A stretch of DNA of 64,000 nt from assembly GCA_016715645.1 (NCBI GenBank), contig JADJZR010000004.1, forward strand, positions 232,531-296,530. The letters are read 5' to 3'. Position 1 is the stretch's first letter; the number at the start of each line of letters is the position of its first letter. A program made the translations under genes and the position numbers. Below the pieces are notes generated by a model. The model saw only the letters and a list, made by a program, of their open reading frames with translations, did no database searches and was not told the DNA's origin. Positions 10,585 through 18,615 of this stretch are shown one piece after another. Origin of the DNA: Elusimicrobiota bacterium. Lineage in GTDB: Bacteria; Elusimicrobiota; Elusimicrobia; FEN-1173.

Positions 10585-11098
10585 GTGGACCGATCGGTGT
10601 TGGCAAAAATTTTCACCGTTTGCAACTTAAAGGATCGTTCCGGCTTCGAAGCGGGGCGACGTCGGCGGAATATTTTGACAAATATCTGTTTGAGTCCCGC
10701 CGGACCTGCTCCGGGACATCGCGAGGACTTCGTCCCCTTATTCCACAGGGACGGAGATCCTCGCTGGGTTGGAAATGGGCGGATTCCGTGGCCACGGCAC
10801 CTTCGTTGAAACGGGGTTCCCCCAGATTTTGTTCGAAAGAGGCTAAGACCTACGGCACCTGCAAACTGGCCAAGGGATCGACTTCAATGGAAAAAAAGTG
10901 GCGGTGGTCGAAGACGTGGTGACCACCGGCGGCGCTATACTGGACGGCGTGCGCTTTGCGCGGCAAGGCGCTCCTGATTGAAACGGTGCTGTGCGTGATT
11001 GATCGGAATCGGCGGTTCGGACAACCTGAAAAAGGCGGGGCTGACGTTGGCCCCACTTTTTGGAGCCCGCGAACTTCGCAGGGGCGGGAGACAAATAA
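10585..11098 (+). CDS. pyrE: Orotate phosphoribosyltransferase (frameshifted)
   Basis: PyrE joins orotate and PRPP to make OMP. The GTG at 10585 lies just after the pyrF stop. Recognisable parts are MDRSVLAKIF, GSFRLRSGATSAEYFDKYLF, LAGLEMGG, and the PRPP-binding motif read as VAVVEDVVTTGGAILDGV near 10900-10950. The likely end AGAGDK-TAA (11096-11098) overlaps the purM ATG as TAATG. Length after correction is about 170 residues, short but normal for type-2 PyrE. At least five indels are present. Confidence 0.8.
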
Positions 11099-12055
11099 TG
11101 GCGACCAAAAAGTTGGACCTACAAAAAAGCGGGCGTGGACATCGTGGCGGGCGACGCGTTGGTGGACCGCATCAACAAGGCTTCCGGCCATCGGTGACTT
11201 TGCGGGTCTGTTCCCGTTTCCCAAGGGGCTCAAAAATCCATTTCTGGTGGGTTGCACGGACGGCGTCGGCACCAAACTCAAAGTGGCCCAAGAGTTGAAC
11301 CATCACGACACCATCGGCATTGACCTGGTGGCCATGAACGTGAACGACTTGATTTGCACGGGGCCCGGCCGCTCTTTTTTCTGGATTATTTTGCCACCGG
11401 CCGGCTGGACGTGGGCGTCGCCGAGCGGGTCATCAACGGGATGATCGACGGATGCAAGCAAGCCGGGTGCGCGTTGATCGGCGGCGAAACCGCCGAAATG
11501 CCCGGTTTTTACAAGCCGGGGGAATACGATTTGGCCGGTTTCGCTGTGGGCGTTGTGGACGAACCCCAGCGGGTTCGCAACGAAACCATTCGTCCGGGAG
11601 ACGTGCTGTTGGGCCTTCCCAGTTCCGGGGTGCACTCCAACGGTTACTCGTTGGTTCGGGTGTTGTTCCGGGGGCGGACTTAAAAGTGGGGACCGCGTTG
11701 TTGGCCCCACGCGGATCTATGTGAAACCAGTCCTGGCCGCCCTGGCGAAATTTCAGGATCCATCAAAGGCATCGCCCACATCACCGGCGGGGGAATCACC
11801 GAAAATGTGCCGCGCTTTTTGCCGAAAAACTGCGACGCGGTGTTTCATTTGGCCACGTGGCCGTTGCCCGATGTGTTTGCGGAAATCCGTCGGCGGGGCA
11901 ACGTGAGTGACGATGAAATGCACCGCACTTTCAACATGGGGTTGGGGTTGGTGGTGGCGGTGGCGCCGGACAAGGCCGCGGCGGTTAAAGGCCCTCGCCC
12001 CTGTTACGACGTGGGGCGGGTGGAAAAAGGAACCCGGATTGTTCGGTACCGGTAA
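11098..12055 (+). CDS. purM: Phosphoribosylformylglycinamidine cyclo-ligase (frameshifted)
   Basis: PurM closes the imidazole ring to give AIR in purine synthesis. Its motifs are clear: the start YKKAGVDIVAGDALVDRI, then NPFLVGCTDGVGTKLKVA, GIDLVAMNVNDLICTGA, PLFFLDYFATGRLD, GCALIGGETAEMPGFY, GEYDLAGFAVGVVD, LGLPSSGVHSNGYSLVR and HITGGGITENVPRFLP. NMGLGLVVAV lies near the end. Breaks occur near 11120, 11195, 11370, 11665, 11715 and 11765. The start is coupled to pyrE by TAATG overlap, so purine and pyrimidine genes are in one transcription unit. Confidence 0.88.
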
Positions 12056-12061
12056 AGATCG

Positions 12062-12655
12062 ATGATCGAAATCGGCGTTTTGGCGTCGGGGGGCGGGTCC
12101 AATTTCGAATCGCTGGCGAAAGCCTGCCGGGACGGCCGTGTGCCGGGCGCGCGAATGCGCGTGTTGGTCACCAACAAACCCGCTGTGGGCGCATTGACTC
12201 GGGCGGTTCGGCTGGGTGTGGAGGCGCTGGTGATCGAGCCAAAGATTTTGACGATCGCAACGCCTATTACGAACGGGTGGCGGCCGAGCTGAGAGCCCGG
12301 GACGTGAAGGTGGTGTGCCTGGCCGGGTTTTTGTTGAAAGTGGAACCGGGGCTCCTTCGCGCCTTTCCCGGCCGAGTGCTTAACATCCATCCGGCTCTTT
12401 TGCCGAAGTTCGGCGGAAAAGGAATGTTCGGTCCCCACGTTCACGAGGCGGTGTTGGCGGCGGGCGAGACCGAGTCGGGATGCACGGTTCATGTGGTCGA
12501 CGACCATTTTGACCACGGGCCCACGCTCGCCCAAGCCAAAGTGCCGGTGTTTGCCGGGGATACCCCCGAAACTTTGGCCGCTCGGGTTCTGATTGAAGAA
12601 CATCGGTTGTATCCGGAAACACTGGGCCCGGTTTGTGGCCCAGGAGACTTTATGA
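12062..12655 (+). CDS. purN: Phosphoribosylglycinamide formyltransferase (one frameshift)
   Basis: PurN transfers a formyl group from N10-formyl-THF to GAR. The start MIEIGVLASGGGSNFESLAK matches the GAR-binding loop of the family. VCLAGFLLKV, then the catalytic NIHPALLPKFGGKGMFGPHV (Asn and His) and the Asp of VDDHFDHGP are present. A frame break lies near 12240. The C-terminus is EEHRLYPETLGRFVAQETL in the corrected frame, with TGA at 12653-12655 overlapping the purB ATG (12652). It starts 6 nt after purM. Confidence 0.88.
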
Positions 12656-13937
12656 TCGCCCGATACAGTCGTCCGGAGATGGCGGCGTTGTGGACCGACG
12701 AATTCCGTTGGAAGACGATTTTGGAAATTGAAATTTTGGCCGCCGAAGCCTATTGCAAAACGGGAGGACCCGTCGGGCGGTGCGGATGTTGCGAAAAAAA
12801 GCCCAGGTGGACGTGGGGCGTATTTTGGAAATCGAGTCCGTCACGAAACACGATGTCATCGCTTTTCTGACTCAAATCGAAGAAAAAGCCGGTCCGGCCG
12901 CAAAGGTGTTGCACCGGGGGCTCACCTCGTCCGACGTCTTGGACACGGCCCTGGCGGTGCAAATGGTGAAAGCGTTGGACTTGCTCATCGCGGGTCTTCA
13001 ACGGTTGATGGTCCCGGTGAAACGCCTGGCGTTAAAGCACGCGGCCACCCCGTTGATGGGGCGCAGTCACGGTGTTCACGGGGAACCCATCACGTTCGGG
13101 TTTAAAGTGGCGGGCTGGTATACCGAACTGAAACGGAACGTGGATCGCCTTCGCTACGCGCGTCAAGACGTGGCGTTCGGCCAGTTGTCGGGCGCCATGG
13201 GAAATTTCGCCCATTTGGATCCCCGTGTGGAAGCGGTCGTGTGCAAAATTGGGTCTGAAACCGGAACCCGTTTCCACCCAAGTGGTCCCGCGGGACCGGC
13301 ACGCGGTGTTTATCCAATCCATCGCTTTGTGCGGGGCGGCGATCGAACGGATCGCCACCGAAATCCGCCATTTGCAACGGACCGAGGTACTGGAAGTTGA
13401 AGAGCCGTTCACCAAGGGCCAAAAGGGATCCAGCGCCATGCCCCACAAGCGAAACCCTGTGGCGTCGGAAAATATGTGCGGTTTGGCGCGGTTATTGCGT
13501 TCCTACGTGACGCCGGCCCTGGAAAACATTGCCCTCTGGCACGAACGGGACATTTCCCATTCGTCCGTTGAACGGGTGATTTTGCCCGACGCCGCTATTA
13601 CCTTGGATTACATGCTCCACCGCTTTGCGGGCGTTTTGGAAAATTTACAAGTGTATCCCGATCGCATGAAAGCCAACATGGCTAAAACCGCCGATATTGT
13701 GTGTTCCCAGCGGGTGGTGGTGGCCCTGACCAAAAAAGGGTTACCCAAACAAGAGGCCTACGAAATTGTTCAAGGGCACGCGTTGCGGGCTTGGACCCAG
13801 GGAGTTCCGTTTCGGCCCGCCCTCGAGGCCGACACGCGGGTGACGGAGCGGTTGACGGCGGCGGAGGTGTCGGCCTGTTTTGATTTGTCGCCGTTTATCG
13901 CAACATCCCGGCAATTATTCGACGGGCGTTGGTTTGA
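12652..13937 (+). CDS. purB: Adenylosuccinate lyase (frameshifted)
   Basis: PurB removes fumarate from SAICAR and from adenylosuccinate. The start MIARYSRPEMAALWTDEFRW is a signature of the family, followed by HRGLTSSDVLDTA, MGRSHGVHGEPITFG and FGQLSGAMGNFAHL. The catalytic flexible loop GSSAMPHKRNPVASEN is intact. Three frame breaks: near 12765, near 13250, and near 13897, where the frame leaves the true end YRNIPAIIRRALV (TGA 13935-13937). Without that last correction PurB appears fused to the following membrane protein; the fusion is an artefact of the indel. Confidence 0.9.
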
Positions 13938-13959
13938 CCTTCGCGCCGGAGTCCACTCG

Positions 13960-14829
13960 GAAAACTGTCGTCAATCTCACGTTTCGAACCATTTCCATAC
14001 AAACCGCGTTGTCGTTCGGGACGCGGGTTTTATTTTCCCATATTTTCTTTGGATAGCGGCGGGGCTCTTGGTGGGCGTGTTCCACCATGTGCTGATGTCG
14101 TTTCTGTCTTTGGGCGGAGGCCGGTTCGTTTTGGGAGAACGTCTTTTGGAAGCGCTTTTATTGTCCGCCTGGCCGTTTGGATTTTCGGCTCACGTGGCCA
14201 ATCAGGAGCACGACGGCGGCAATCCGGGCTTATCCTCTTTGTTTACGGTTCCCCACCTGTTTTCGATCACGTTCGGGCTCGTTTGTTTGGCCCTCTTGGC
14301 GTTGGGCGGAGCCCTGGCGGTGGTGCAAGTGTTTGCGTGGTGGCTACCGGGGGCCGTGGCCCCGTTGGGGGCCACGCTCACGTCGCCCGCCTCAGTGTCG
14401 GCCGGTTGGGGTTTGCTCCCTCTTCTGGCGTTGGGGGGAATGACGTTTGGACTGCCCTATTCGTTCGGGCCGTTCGTGGTTGTTCATGAAGGGGAGGGTT
14501 TCTTATCGGCTTTTGAGCGTAGCCGCTTTTTGACGCGGGACCTTCGGATTAATCTCTTTTTTCTCCAGGGATTTTTGTTCGTTGTCCTGTGCGGCGCCTT
14601 TTCCGTGTTCAGTGCCATTCCCAACAGACCCACCTTCACCAACCATGTGTTGGAATCGGTGGTCATCACCGCAACGTCGGGTTTGGTCAGCCTGGTCTGG
14701 AATCACGCTTTTCGTCAAGCCCTGGACCTGGAAAAGGAACCTCAGGGACCGACTCTGACGCGACCGGGGCGGATTCATATTTCCGACTCTTCCGTTTCGT
14801 TGAGTTCCCTTCCTCCCGAAACACCTTGA
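13960..14829 (+). CDS. Multi-pass membrane protein of unknown function (start uncertain)
   Basis: I do not recognise a named family. About five or six membrane segments are visible, the first near FPYFLWIAAGLLVGVFHHVL and others at GLVCLALLALGGALAVVQVF, LLPLLALGGMTFGLPYSF and FFLQGFLFVVLCGAFSVF. A conserved-looking cytoplasmic loop HEGEGFLSAFERSRFLTRDL resembles the loop of membrane proteins that handle lipids or envelope precursors. The N-terminus probably reads LTFRTISIQTALSFGTRV in the next frame, with an indel near 14030. The gene follows purB closely but the start codon cannot be fixed. Confidence 0.55.
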   Translation, partial: ENCRQSHVSNHFHTNRVVVRDAGFIFPYFLWIAAGLLVGVFHHVLMSFLSLGGGRFVLGERLLEALLLSAWPFGFSAHVANQEHDGGNPGLSSLFTVPHLFSITFGLVCLALLALGGALAVVQVFAWWLPGAVAPLGATLTSPASVSAGWGLLPLLALGGMTFGLPYSFGPFVVVHEGEGFLSAFERSRFLTRDLRINLFFLQGFLFVVLCGAFSVFSAIPNRPTFTNHVLESVVITATSGLVSLVWNHAFRQALDLEKEPQGPTLTRPGRIHISDSSVSLSSLPPETP

Positions 14830-14870
14830 AATTTTTCGGTATCTCGACAATACTGTTTGGAGGGTATTCC

Positions 14871-15194
14871 ATGACCATTGAATTGTATATTGCGATTCTG
14901 TTAACCGTGGTTGTCGTGACCATCGTGGTGGGTGCGGCGGCGTTGGTGGTTTTGGTGATGCAACTGCGGCGCACCGCGAAAGCCGTGGAAACAGCCGCCC
15001 ATCGAGCCGCTGAGCAGGTTCACCGGGTGGGCGACATGGCCGGCACGTTGGGGCAAGTGGCGGTGGGGTTGGCGGGGGCTTTTGGAAAAAAAAGTTTGTT
15101 GGGCGCCGGGCTCCTTTACAGTATAGTCCAATTCTTTCGACGTAAAAAGGAAAAGAAAAACCCGTTTGAGGATGTGGAGGAGAACGATGAATAG
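14871..15194 (+). CDS. Small membrane-anchored DUF948/YtxG-like protein
   Basis: A 107-residue protein from the ATG at 14871, with TGGAGGG about 10 nt upstream. It has one N-terminal membrane segment (residues 5-30, rich in V and A). An amphipathic stretch VETAAHRAAEQVHRVGDMA follows, then a glycine-rich segment and a basic tail FRRKKEKKN. This matches the layout of DUF948 and YtxH-type proteins, which are membrane-anchored and often stress-associated; molecular function is unknown. Its stop overlaps the next gene by 8 nt, suggesting translational coupling. Confidence 0.6.
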   Translation: MTIELYIAILLTVVVVTIVVGAAALVVLVMQLRRTAKAVETAAHRAAEQVHRVGDMAGTLGQVAVGLAGAFGKKSLLGAGLLYSIVQFFRRKKEKKNPFEDVEENDE

Positions 15195-15780
15195 CGCGGA
15201 CCTATCGGCGGACCTGCTGGAATCTCCCGCGCCGCGGCGGGGATTGTTGGGGCGCATGAGCGCACGGGTGCGCGCGTCTGTGGAACAGTTTTTGGGCGAT
15301 CCGGTCCACCGTCACAAAATCCGGTTTTTCCGAGGAATCCTTCTGTTTAAAGATTTGGGCCGCTGGGACCTGGCCCGGCTGGTTAACCGGACCATGGAAA
15401 AAACCTATGCCCCCGGGGATGTCGTGTTCCAAGAAGGGCATTTGGGCCGGGCCTTTTTTATTGTTGCGGAAGGAAGCGTGGAAGTCTTGCGCCGAAACCC
15501 GTTGACGGACGTTTTTGAACCTGTGGCCAAATTCGGTCCCGGAGACTTTTTCGGCGAAATGGTTTTGTTGGACGAACTGCCCCGATCGGCCACCTGCCGC
15601 GCGTTGGAGACCACCCGCTTGCACGTGTTATATAAGGACCATTTTGATCTCTTGCGAGCCCAATCGCCCCGGGCGGCCGCGCTGATTTTGCACGCGTTGG
15701 CCCGGCTGTTGAGCGCTCGACTTCGACGGGAACGGCGATTGCCTCGACTTTCTTGCGCCGAGGATCGGCCTGTTCAATGA
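15187..15780 (+). CDS. Cyclic nucleotide-binding domain protein
   Basis: A 197-residue protein. A CAP-type cyclic nucleotide-binding domain occupies roughly residues 60-180: YAPGDVVFQEGHLGRAFFIV, then GSVEVLRR, KFGPGDFFGEMVLLDELPRS and RALETTRLHVL. The phosphate-binding cassette FFGEMVLLDELPRSATC keeps the Glu and the Arg-Ser pair expected for ligand contact. There is no HTH domain after it, so it is not a CRP-type regulator. It is probably a cytoplasmic sensor partner, perhaps of the adjacent permease (ATGA overlap with it). Confidence 0.75.
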   Translation: MNSADLSADLLESPAPRRGLLGRMSARVRASVEQFLGDPVHRHKIRFFRGILLFKDLGRWDLARLVNRTMEKTYAPGDVVFQEGHLGRAFFIVAEGSVEVLRRNPLTDVFEPVAKFGPGDFFGEMVLLDELPRSATCRALETTRLHVLYKDHFDLLRAQSPRAAALILHALARLLSARLRRERRLPRLSCAEDRPVQ

Positions 15781-16891
15781 ACCGGATCATCCCAGTTCCC
15801 CTGCGCGCGTCGGCGCCGGTGTCGGGGACAGTGGTCTTGCTGTTGGTGGCGGCGGTGTTGTGGTTCTTTTATGAGGTTCGGGCGGTTTTGCCGCCCTTCG
15901 TTTACGCGGCGGTGATGGCCTACTTACTCAATCCGTTTGTGGCATTTTTGGAAACGCGGGGCGTGCGGCGGGATCGGGCGGTGTTGGCTCTTTTTGTGGT
16001 GTTGGTTGGATTTTCGTCCGTGTTGGCCTATTGGGGCGTTGTGGCGTTGTGGGGCGATTTGCCTGACCTGCGGGCCAGTTGGCCCGTTTACATGGGCAAA
16101 GCCGAAACCGCCATGCGTAAAGTGCAAACGTCGGTGGAGTTTGCCTGGCCCATTTTCAAGAGACCAAAGTGTTGGAACGAGCCATCACCGGTTCCATGGC
16201 GTGGGTTCAAACCAATGTGTGGCATTCGTCGGCGGTGTTTGCGTCGGTGTTGACGTTCGTGATTAACTTGATGTTGGCGCCGTTCATCGCTTATTTCTTT
16301 TTGCGGGGGGGCCCAAACGGCTCAGATGGCCTTGGACGCCTGTCCCGGAGGCTGGGTGGAACGGTTTCTCAGTTTGTTGAACAAGTTTGGCCGGGTGTTC
16401 GGTAACTACACACGCGGGGTTCTTTTTGAAGCGTTTTTGGTCGGACTCATCACCGTGCTGGCGTTGCACGCGATGGGGTTGGACTACGCGGCGTTGATCG
16501 GGGTTTTAACGGGAGCGGCCAACATGATCCCCTATTTCGGCCCGGTGCTGGGCGGCGCGGTGGCTTTGGTGGCGGCGGTTTTTCAGTATGGGAACATGGC
16601 GGGACCGCTGAAGATACTGGTGGTGTTTGTGGTCATTCATTACATCGACAGTTGGATTCTTCAGCCGATGATCATGAAAAAGGCCGTCGATCTCAATCCC
16701 ATTACGGTAACGTTTGCGCTCCTATGCGGCGCCACGTTGGGCGGAGTGTGGGGTTGGTGTTCGCGGTTCCGGTGGCGGAATTATTGAAAGAAGCGGGACA
16801 CGTTTTTTACGTCTGGTATCGAGCGGAACGGGGCTTGGTGGTCGCGTCCCAAGAGTTCGCCGTGGCCGCCGCCAAACCCTGGATCGTATAA
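15777..16891 (+). CDS. AI-2E family (PerM/YdiK) transporter, frameshifted
   Basis: A permease of the AI-2E transporter superfamily, eight-helix type. Its N-terminal helix pair is VLLLVAAVLWFFYEVRAVLP, then PPFVYAAVMAYLLNPFVAFLE. The central amphipathic region is broken. The C-terminal block LTVLALHAMGLDYAALIGVL (approximately) and ANMIPYFGPVLGGAVAL, followed by QPMIMKKAVDLNPITVTFAL, is the family signature. Frame breaks lie near 16155, 16310 and 16750. The substrate is unknown; members include AI-2 exporters and Na+/H+ antiporters. It is the last gene before the tRNA. Confidence 0.82.
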
Positions 16892-16930
16892 CTTCGAACC
16901 CAAAACCTCCCTAAACTTTCGACGGTGTAG

Positions 16931-16936
16931 TATAAT
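16931..16936 (+). promoter_or_regulatory. Promoter -10 box upstream of tRNA-His
   Basis: A perfect TATAAT follows the AI-2E permease stop by about 40 nt and lies 121 nt before the tRNA. I see no good -35 hexamer 16-18 nt upstream. It would drive the tRNA transcript with a structured leader. Confidence 0.5.
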
Positions 16937-16951
16937 GTCCCTGTTTGCGGT

Positions 16952-17020
16952 GGGTGTAGCTCCGGCGGGGTTTCGGTTCCTCTGGAACCGCCGCCGGCCC
17001 TTGCGCCGTGCGCGAGGGCC
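16952..17020 (+). other. Structured leader with a partial tRNA-His 5' copy
   Basis: The stretch begins GGTGGGTGTAGCTC, 13 of 14 identical to the first bases of the tRNA-His downstream, but no matching acceptor 3' strand follows. It then has two stems: GGTTCC/GGAACC (about 16974-16988) and GGCCCTTGCGC/GCGCGAGGGCC (16996-17006 and 17010-17020, 11 bp with one wobble and a 3-nt loop). It could be a decayed tRNA, a processing signal in the tRNA leader, or a small RNA. Confidence 0.35.
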
Positions 17021-17056
17021 GCGTTGAAAGAAGTGGAGGGTGATCGTTCCATTTAT

Positions 17057-17133
17057 GGTGGGTATAGCTCAGCGGTTAGAGCGTCCGGCTGTGGCCCGGA
17101 AGGTCGCGGGTTCAAATCCCGTTACTCACCCCA
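17057..17133 (+). tRNA. tRNA-His (GTG anticodon)
   Basis: Cloverleaf is readable. The acceptor GTGGGTA (17058-17064) pairs with TACTCAC (17123-17129, one G-U). The D-loop is AGCTCAGCGGTTAGAGC and the anticodon arm is CCGGCTGTGGCCCGG with GTG. The T-arm GCGGGTTCAAATCCCGT has the canonical TTCAAAT. The extra G at 17057 opposite discriminator C (17130) is the tRNA-His identity G-1:C73 pair, and CCA is encoded (17131-17133). Accessory genes begin straight after it. Confidence 0.95.
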
Positions 17134-17154
17134 TTTTGTATTCGCGGTATATAG

Positions 17155-17198
17155 AACCTCCCACTCCTCTTGATTCTTAGGGGCTTTGGGAGGTTTTA
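17155..17198 (+). terminator. Possible terminator after tRNA-His
   Basis: AACCTCCC (17155-17162) and GGGAGGTT (17188-17195) form an 8-bp stem followed by TTAAT. The 25-nt loop is long and the T tract short, so this is a weak candidate. Confidence 0.4.
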
Positions 17199-17299
17199 AT
17201 CGTTTATGGAGGGCCTGGACCTCGGAGGCAAATTCCCGGAAGAGGGACAGCGGCTCTCTAGGTCGTAGCACGGAGACAGGTTCTGATAGGAAAATTGAA

Positions 17300-17926
17300 A
17301 TGACACCCCAAAACCGATACGACGTTTCCGGTCTTCCCGAAGCCCAATTCCAGCCTGGTTCTCAAGGGAAGGTCCTTCGTAATAAATTGGACATTACCTC
17401 CAAAGCTGAGATGGACCGCTGTGAAGCAGTGGCTTTGGAAAAAGCTTTTGATGTCTTTCTTCACACGTATGACAAAGACCATCGGTTCAGGGTGTCGGAT
17501 ATTTGTGGAATGCACCGGACCTGGCTGGGGGATATTTACGAATGGGCCGGACAATATCGTAAGGTGAATATGTCGAAAGGTGATTTTCCTTTCGCGGGGG
17601 CGGCACAAATCCCTCGTTTAATGGAGGAGTTTCAACAAGATGTTTTATTCCGCCAAACGCCATGCGCCTTTGCGGAAAGGGAACGGGTTCTTGAGGCCTT
17701 GGCTGAGGTCCATGTGGAGTTGGTGTTGATTCATCCCTTCAGAGAGGGAAACGGACGACTGGCTCGCGCGGTGACCAGCCTTATGGCCCTTCAGTCAGGG
17801 CGGCGTATTGTTTTTGATTCGATCAAGGGCCAACGGAAGATTGACTATTTTGCGTCGGTTCAGGTGGGGTTGAAGAGAAACTACAAGGCCATGGAATGTC
17901 TCTTCAACGACCTTTTGGAGAAGTGA
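17300..17926 (+). CDS. Fic family protein (probable AMP transferase toxin)
   Basis: A 208-residue Fic protein. The catalytic motif HPFREGNGRLAR (near residues 150-161) matches HxFx(D/E)GNGRxxR. The segment YEWAGQYRKVNMSKGDFPFA is the usual Fic flap region. The ATG at 17300 is chosen because the family similarity begins just after it; the upstream frame is not Fic-like. Fic proteins usually attach AMP to target proteins. I see no (S/T)xxxE(G/N) inhibitory helix inside this protein, so an antitoxin should be separate; see the convergent small gene next to it. GC is lower than in the operon upstream. Confidence 0.9.
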   Translation: MTPQNRYDVSGLPEAQFQPGSQGKVLRNKLDITSKAEMDRCEAVALEKAFDVFLHTYDKDHRFRVSDICGMHRTWLGDIYEWAGQYRKVNMSKGDFPFAGAAQIPRLMEEFQQDVLFRQTPCAFAERERVLEALAEVHVELVLIHPFREGNGRLARAVTSLMALQSGRRIVFDSIKGQRKIDYFASVQVGLKRNYKAMECLFNDLLEK

Positions 17927-18109
17927 CTATTTGCCGATACGGATTTGTTGGGGGTGGCGGGAATGTTCTTTAAGTTCCCGGAGCATCTTTTCGGGCACTG
18001 GGCCGATTTCGATGGCTGTGGAGGCGGCCACGGTTTCCACTAAAAACCGCCCATAGGCCACTGGGTCTTTTGAAAAGCCATTCTCTTCAAACAGAGATTT
18101 TCGTTTCAT
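17927..18109 (-). CDS. Small protein convergent with fic, candidate Fic antitoxin
   Basis: A 60-residue protein ending next to the fic stop, on the opposite strand. It contains ETVAASTAIEIG: an S-T-A-I-E core close to the Fic-inhibitory pattern (S/T)xxxE(G/N), with Ile before the Gly. Its N-terminus SLFEENGFSKDPVAYGRFL resembles small proteins I have seen beside fic genes. On the minus strand a TATAAT lies about 8 nt before the ATG, which would give a near-leaderless transcript; an AGGTGG is 12 nt upstream. The antitoxin role is inferred from motif and position. Confidence 0.55.
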   Translation of the reverse strand: MKRKSLFEENGFSKDPVAYGRFLVETVAASTAIEIGPVPEKMLRELKEHSRHPQQIRIGK

Positions 18110-18247
18110 GGGTAAATTATACCACCTGAAAGCGTGGATTTCCAGAATTTTTCGAGGAAAAAATCAGGGTTGCCGTCAAGCAACCTGCAAAAGCCCAAAA
18201 GCTCCCATAAGCCGCCTGTCTCGACGGAGCAATTTTCACCAATTTCC

Positions 18248-18274
18248 GTCATCCCGGCGAAAGCCGGGATCCAG
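18248..18274. repeat. Short palindromic repeat (GTCATCCCGGC type)
   Basis: ATCCCGGC (18251-18258), a GAAA loop region and GCCGGGAT (18263-18270) form an 8-bp stem. The sequence matches the very common intergenic palindrome of many proteobacterial and related genomes. No function is assigned. Confidence 0.7.
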
Positions 18275-18316
18275 GGTTTAAAACGGATGTCGACTTCCCG
18301 GTTTCCCAAAGTTTTC

Positions 18317-18491
18317 GTAACAGCTCAGGCCCCTCACCCTGCCCTCTCCCGAGAGGAGAGGGAAAATCTTTGTTTTCCTTCCCCTCTTGGGGGAAGGCCC
18401 TTCGGGCCCGGGGCCTATTCGGCCCGTTGCAAACGTGTGCCACTGGCACACGCAACCCCCGAAGGGGCGGATGAGGGGCCTGAGTAGTTAC
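18317..18491. repeat. MITE-like palindromic element, copy 2 (with nested insert)
   Basis: Ends are GTAACAGCTCAGGCCCCTC and GAGGGGCCTGAGTAGTTAC, imperfect inverted repeats. Both flanks carry the same 8 bases, AAGTTTTC (18309-18316 and 18492-18499), a target-site duplication. Inside are the CCCTCTCC...GGAGAGGG and CCTTCCCC...GGGGGAAGG stems and a hairpin with a GAA loop before GGATGAGGGG. A second structured element (18396-18456) is nested in it. There is no open frame for a transposase, so mobilisation would be in trans. Confidence 0.8.
18396..18456. repeat. Nested three-hairpin element, copy A
   Basis: Three stems in a row: GGCCC-TTC-GGGCC, GGGCC-TATTC-GGCCC, and CGTGTGCCA/TGGCACACG extended by GTTG/CAAC across a 4-nt bulge. 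A second copy (61475-61535) keeps all stems while both arms change together. It lies inside the MITE-like copy 2. Confidence 0.7.
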
Positions 18492-18575
18492 AAGTTTTCG
18501 AAGGTCGGACAGGAGTTTTGCGTAATCAGCTTCTGTCAAAGTTAAGGCCGCTTCAGGAGTTTTCCGGGCACTCAT
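18477..18575 (-). pseudogene. 5' gene remnant interrupted by the MITE-like element
   Basis: The minus-strand frame from 18575 encodes TPEAALTLTEADYAKLLSDL and then RKL, after which the reading enters the repeat. ADYAKLLSDLRKLV resembles the N-terminus of DUF1016 (YhcG-type) proteins and the fragment at 48.8-48.96 kb (FNKLVLDLRKII). The element inserted in this gene; nothing recognisable as DUF1016 continues on the other side, so the rest had already gone or was deleted. Confidence 0.4.
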
Positions 18576-18615
18576 CGTTGGGTCCTCAGTCGCGACGCCT
18601 CAGTCCCAAAGTTCA

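Noticed and set aside
13225..14829. Apparent PurB-membrane protein fusion
   Set aside because: A frame slip near 13897 hides the normal PurB end (NIPAIIRRALV and TGA); this is two genes.
3940..16891. Programmed frameshifting as explanation for the broken pyr/pur genes
   Set aside because: Breaks are too many, in different contexts and in both directions, without slippery-site plus structure patterns.
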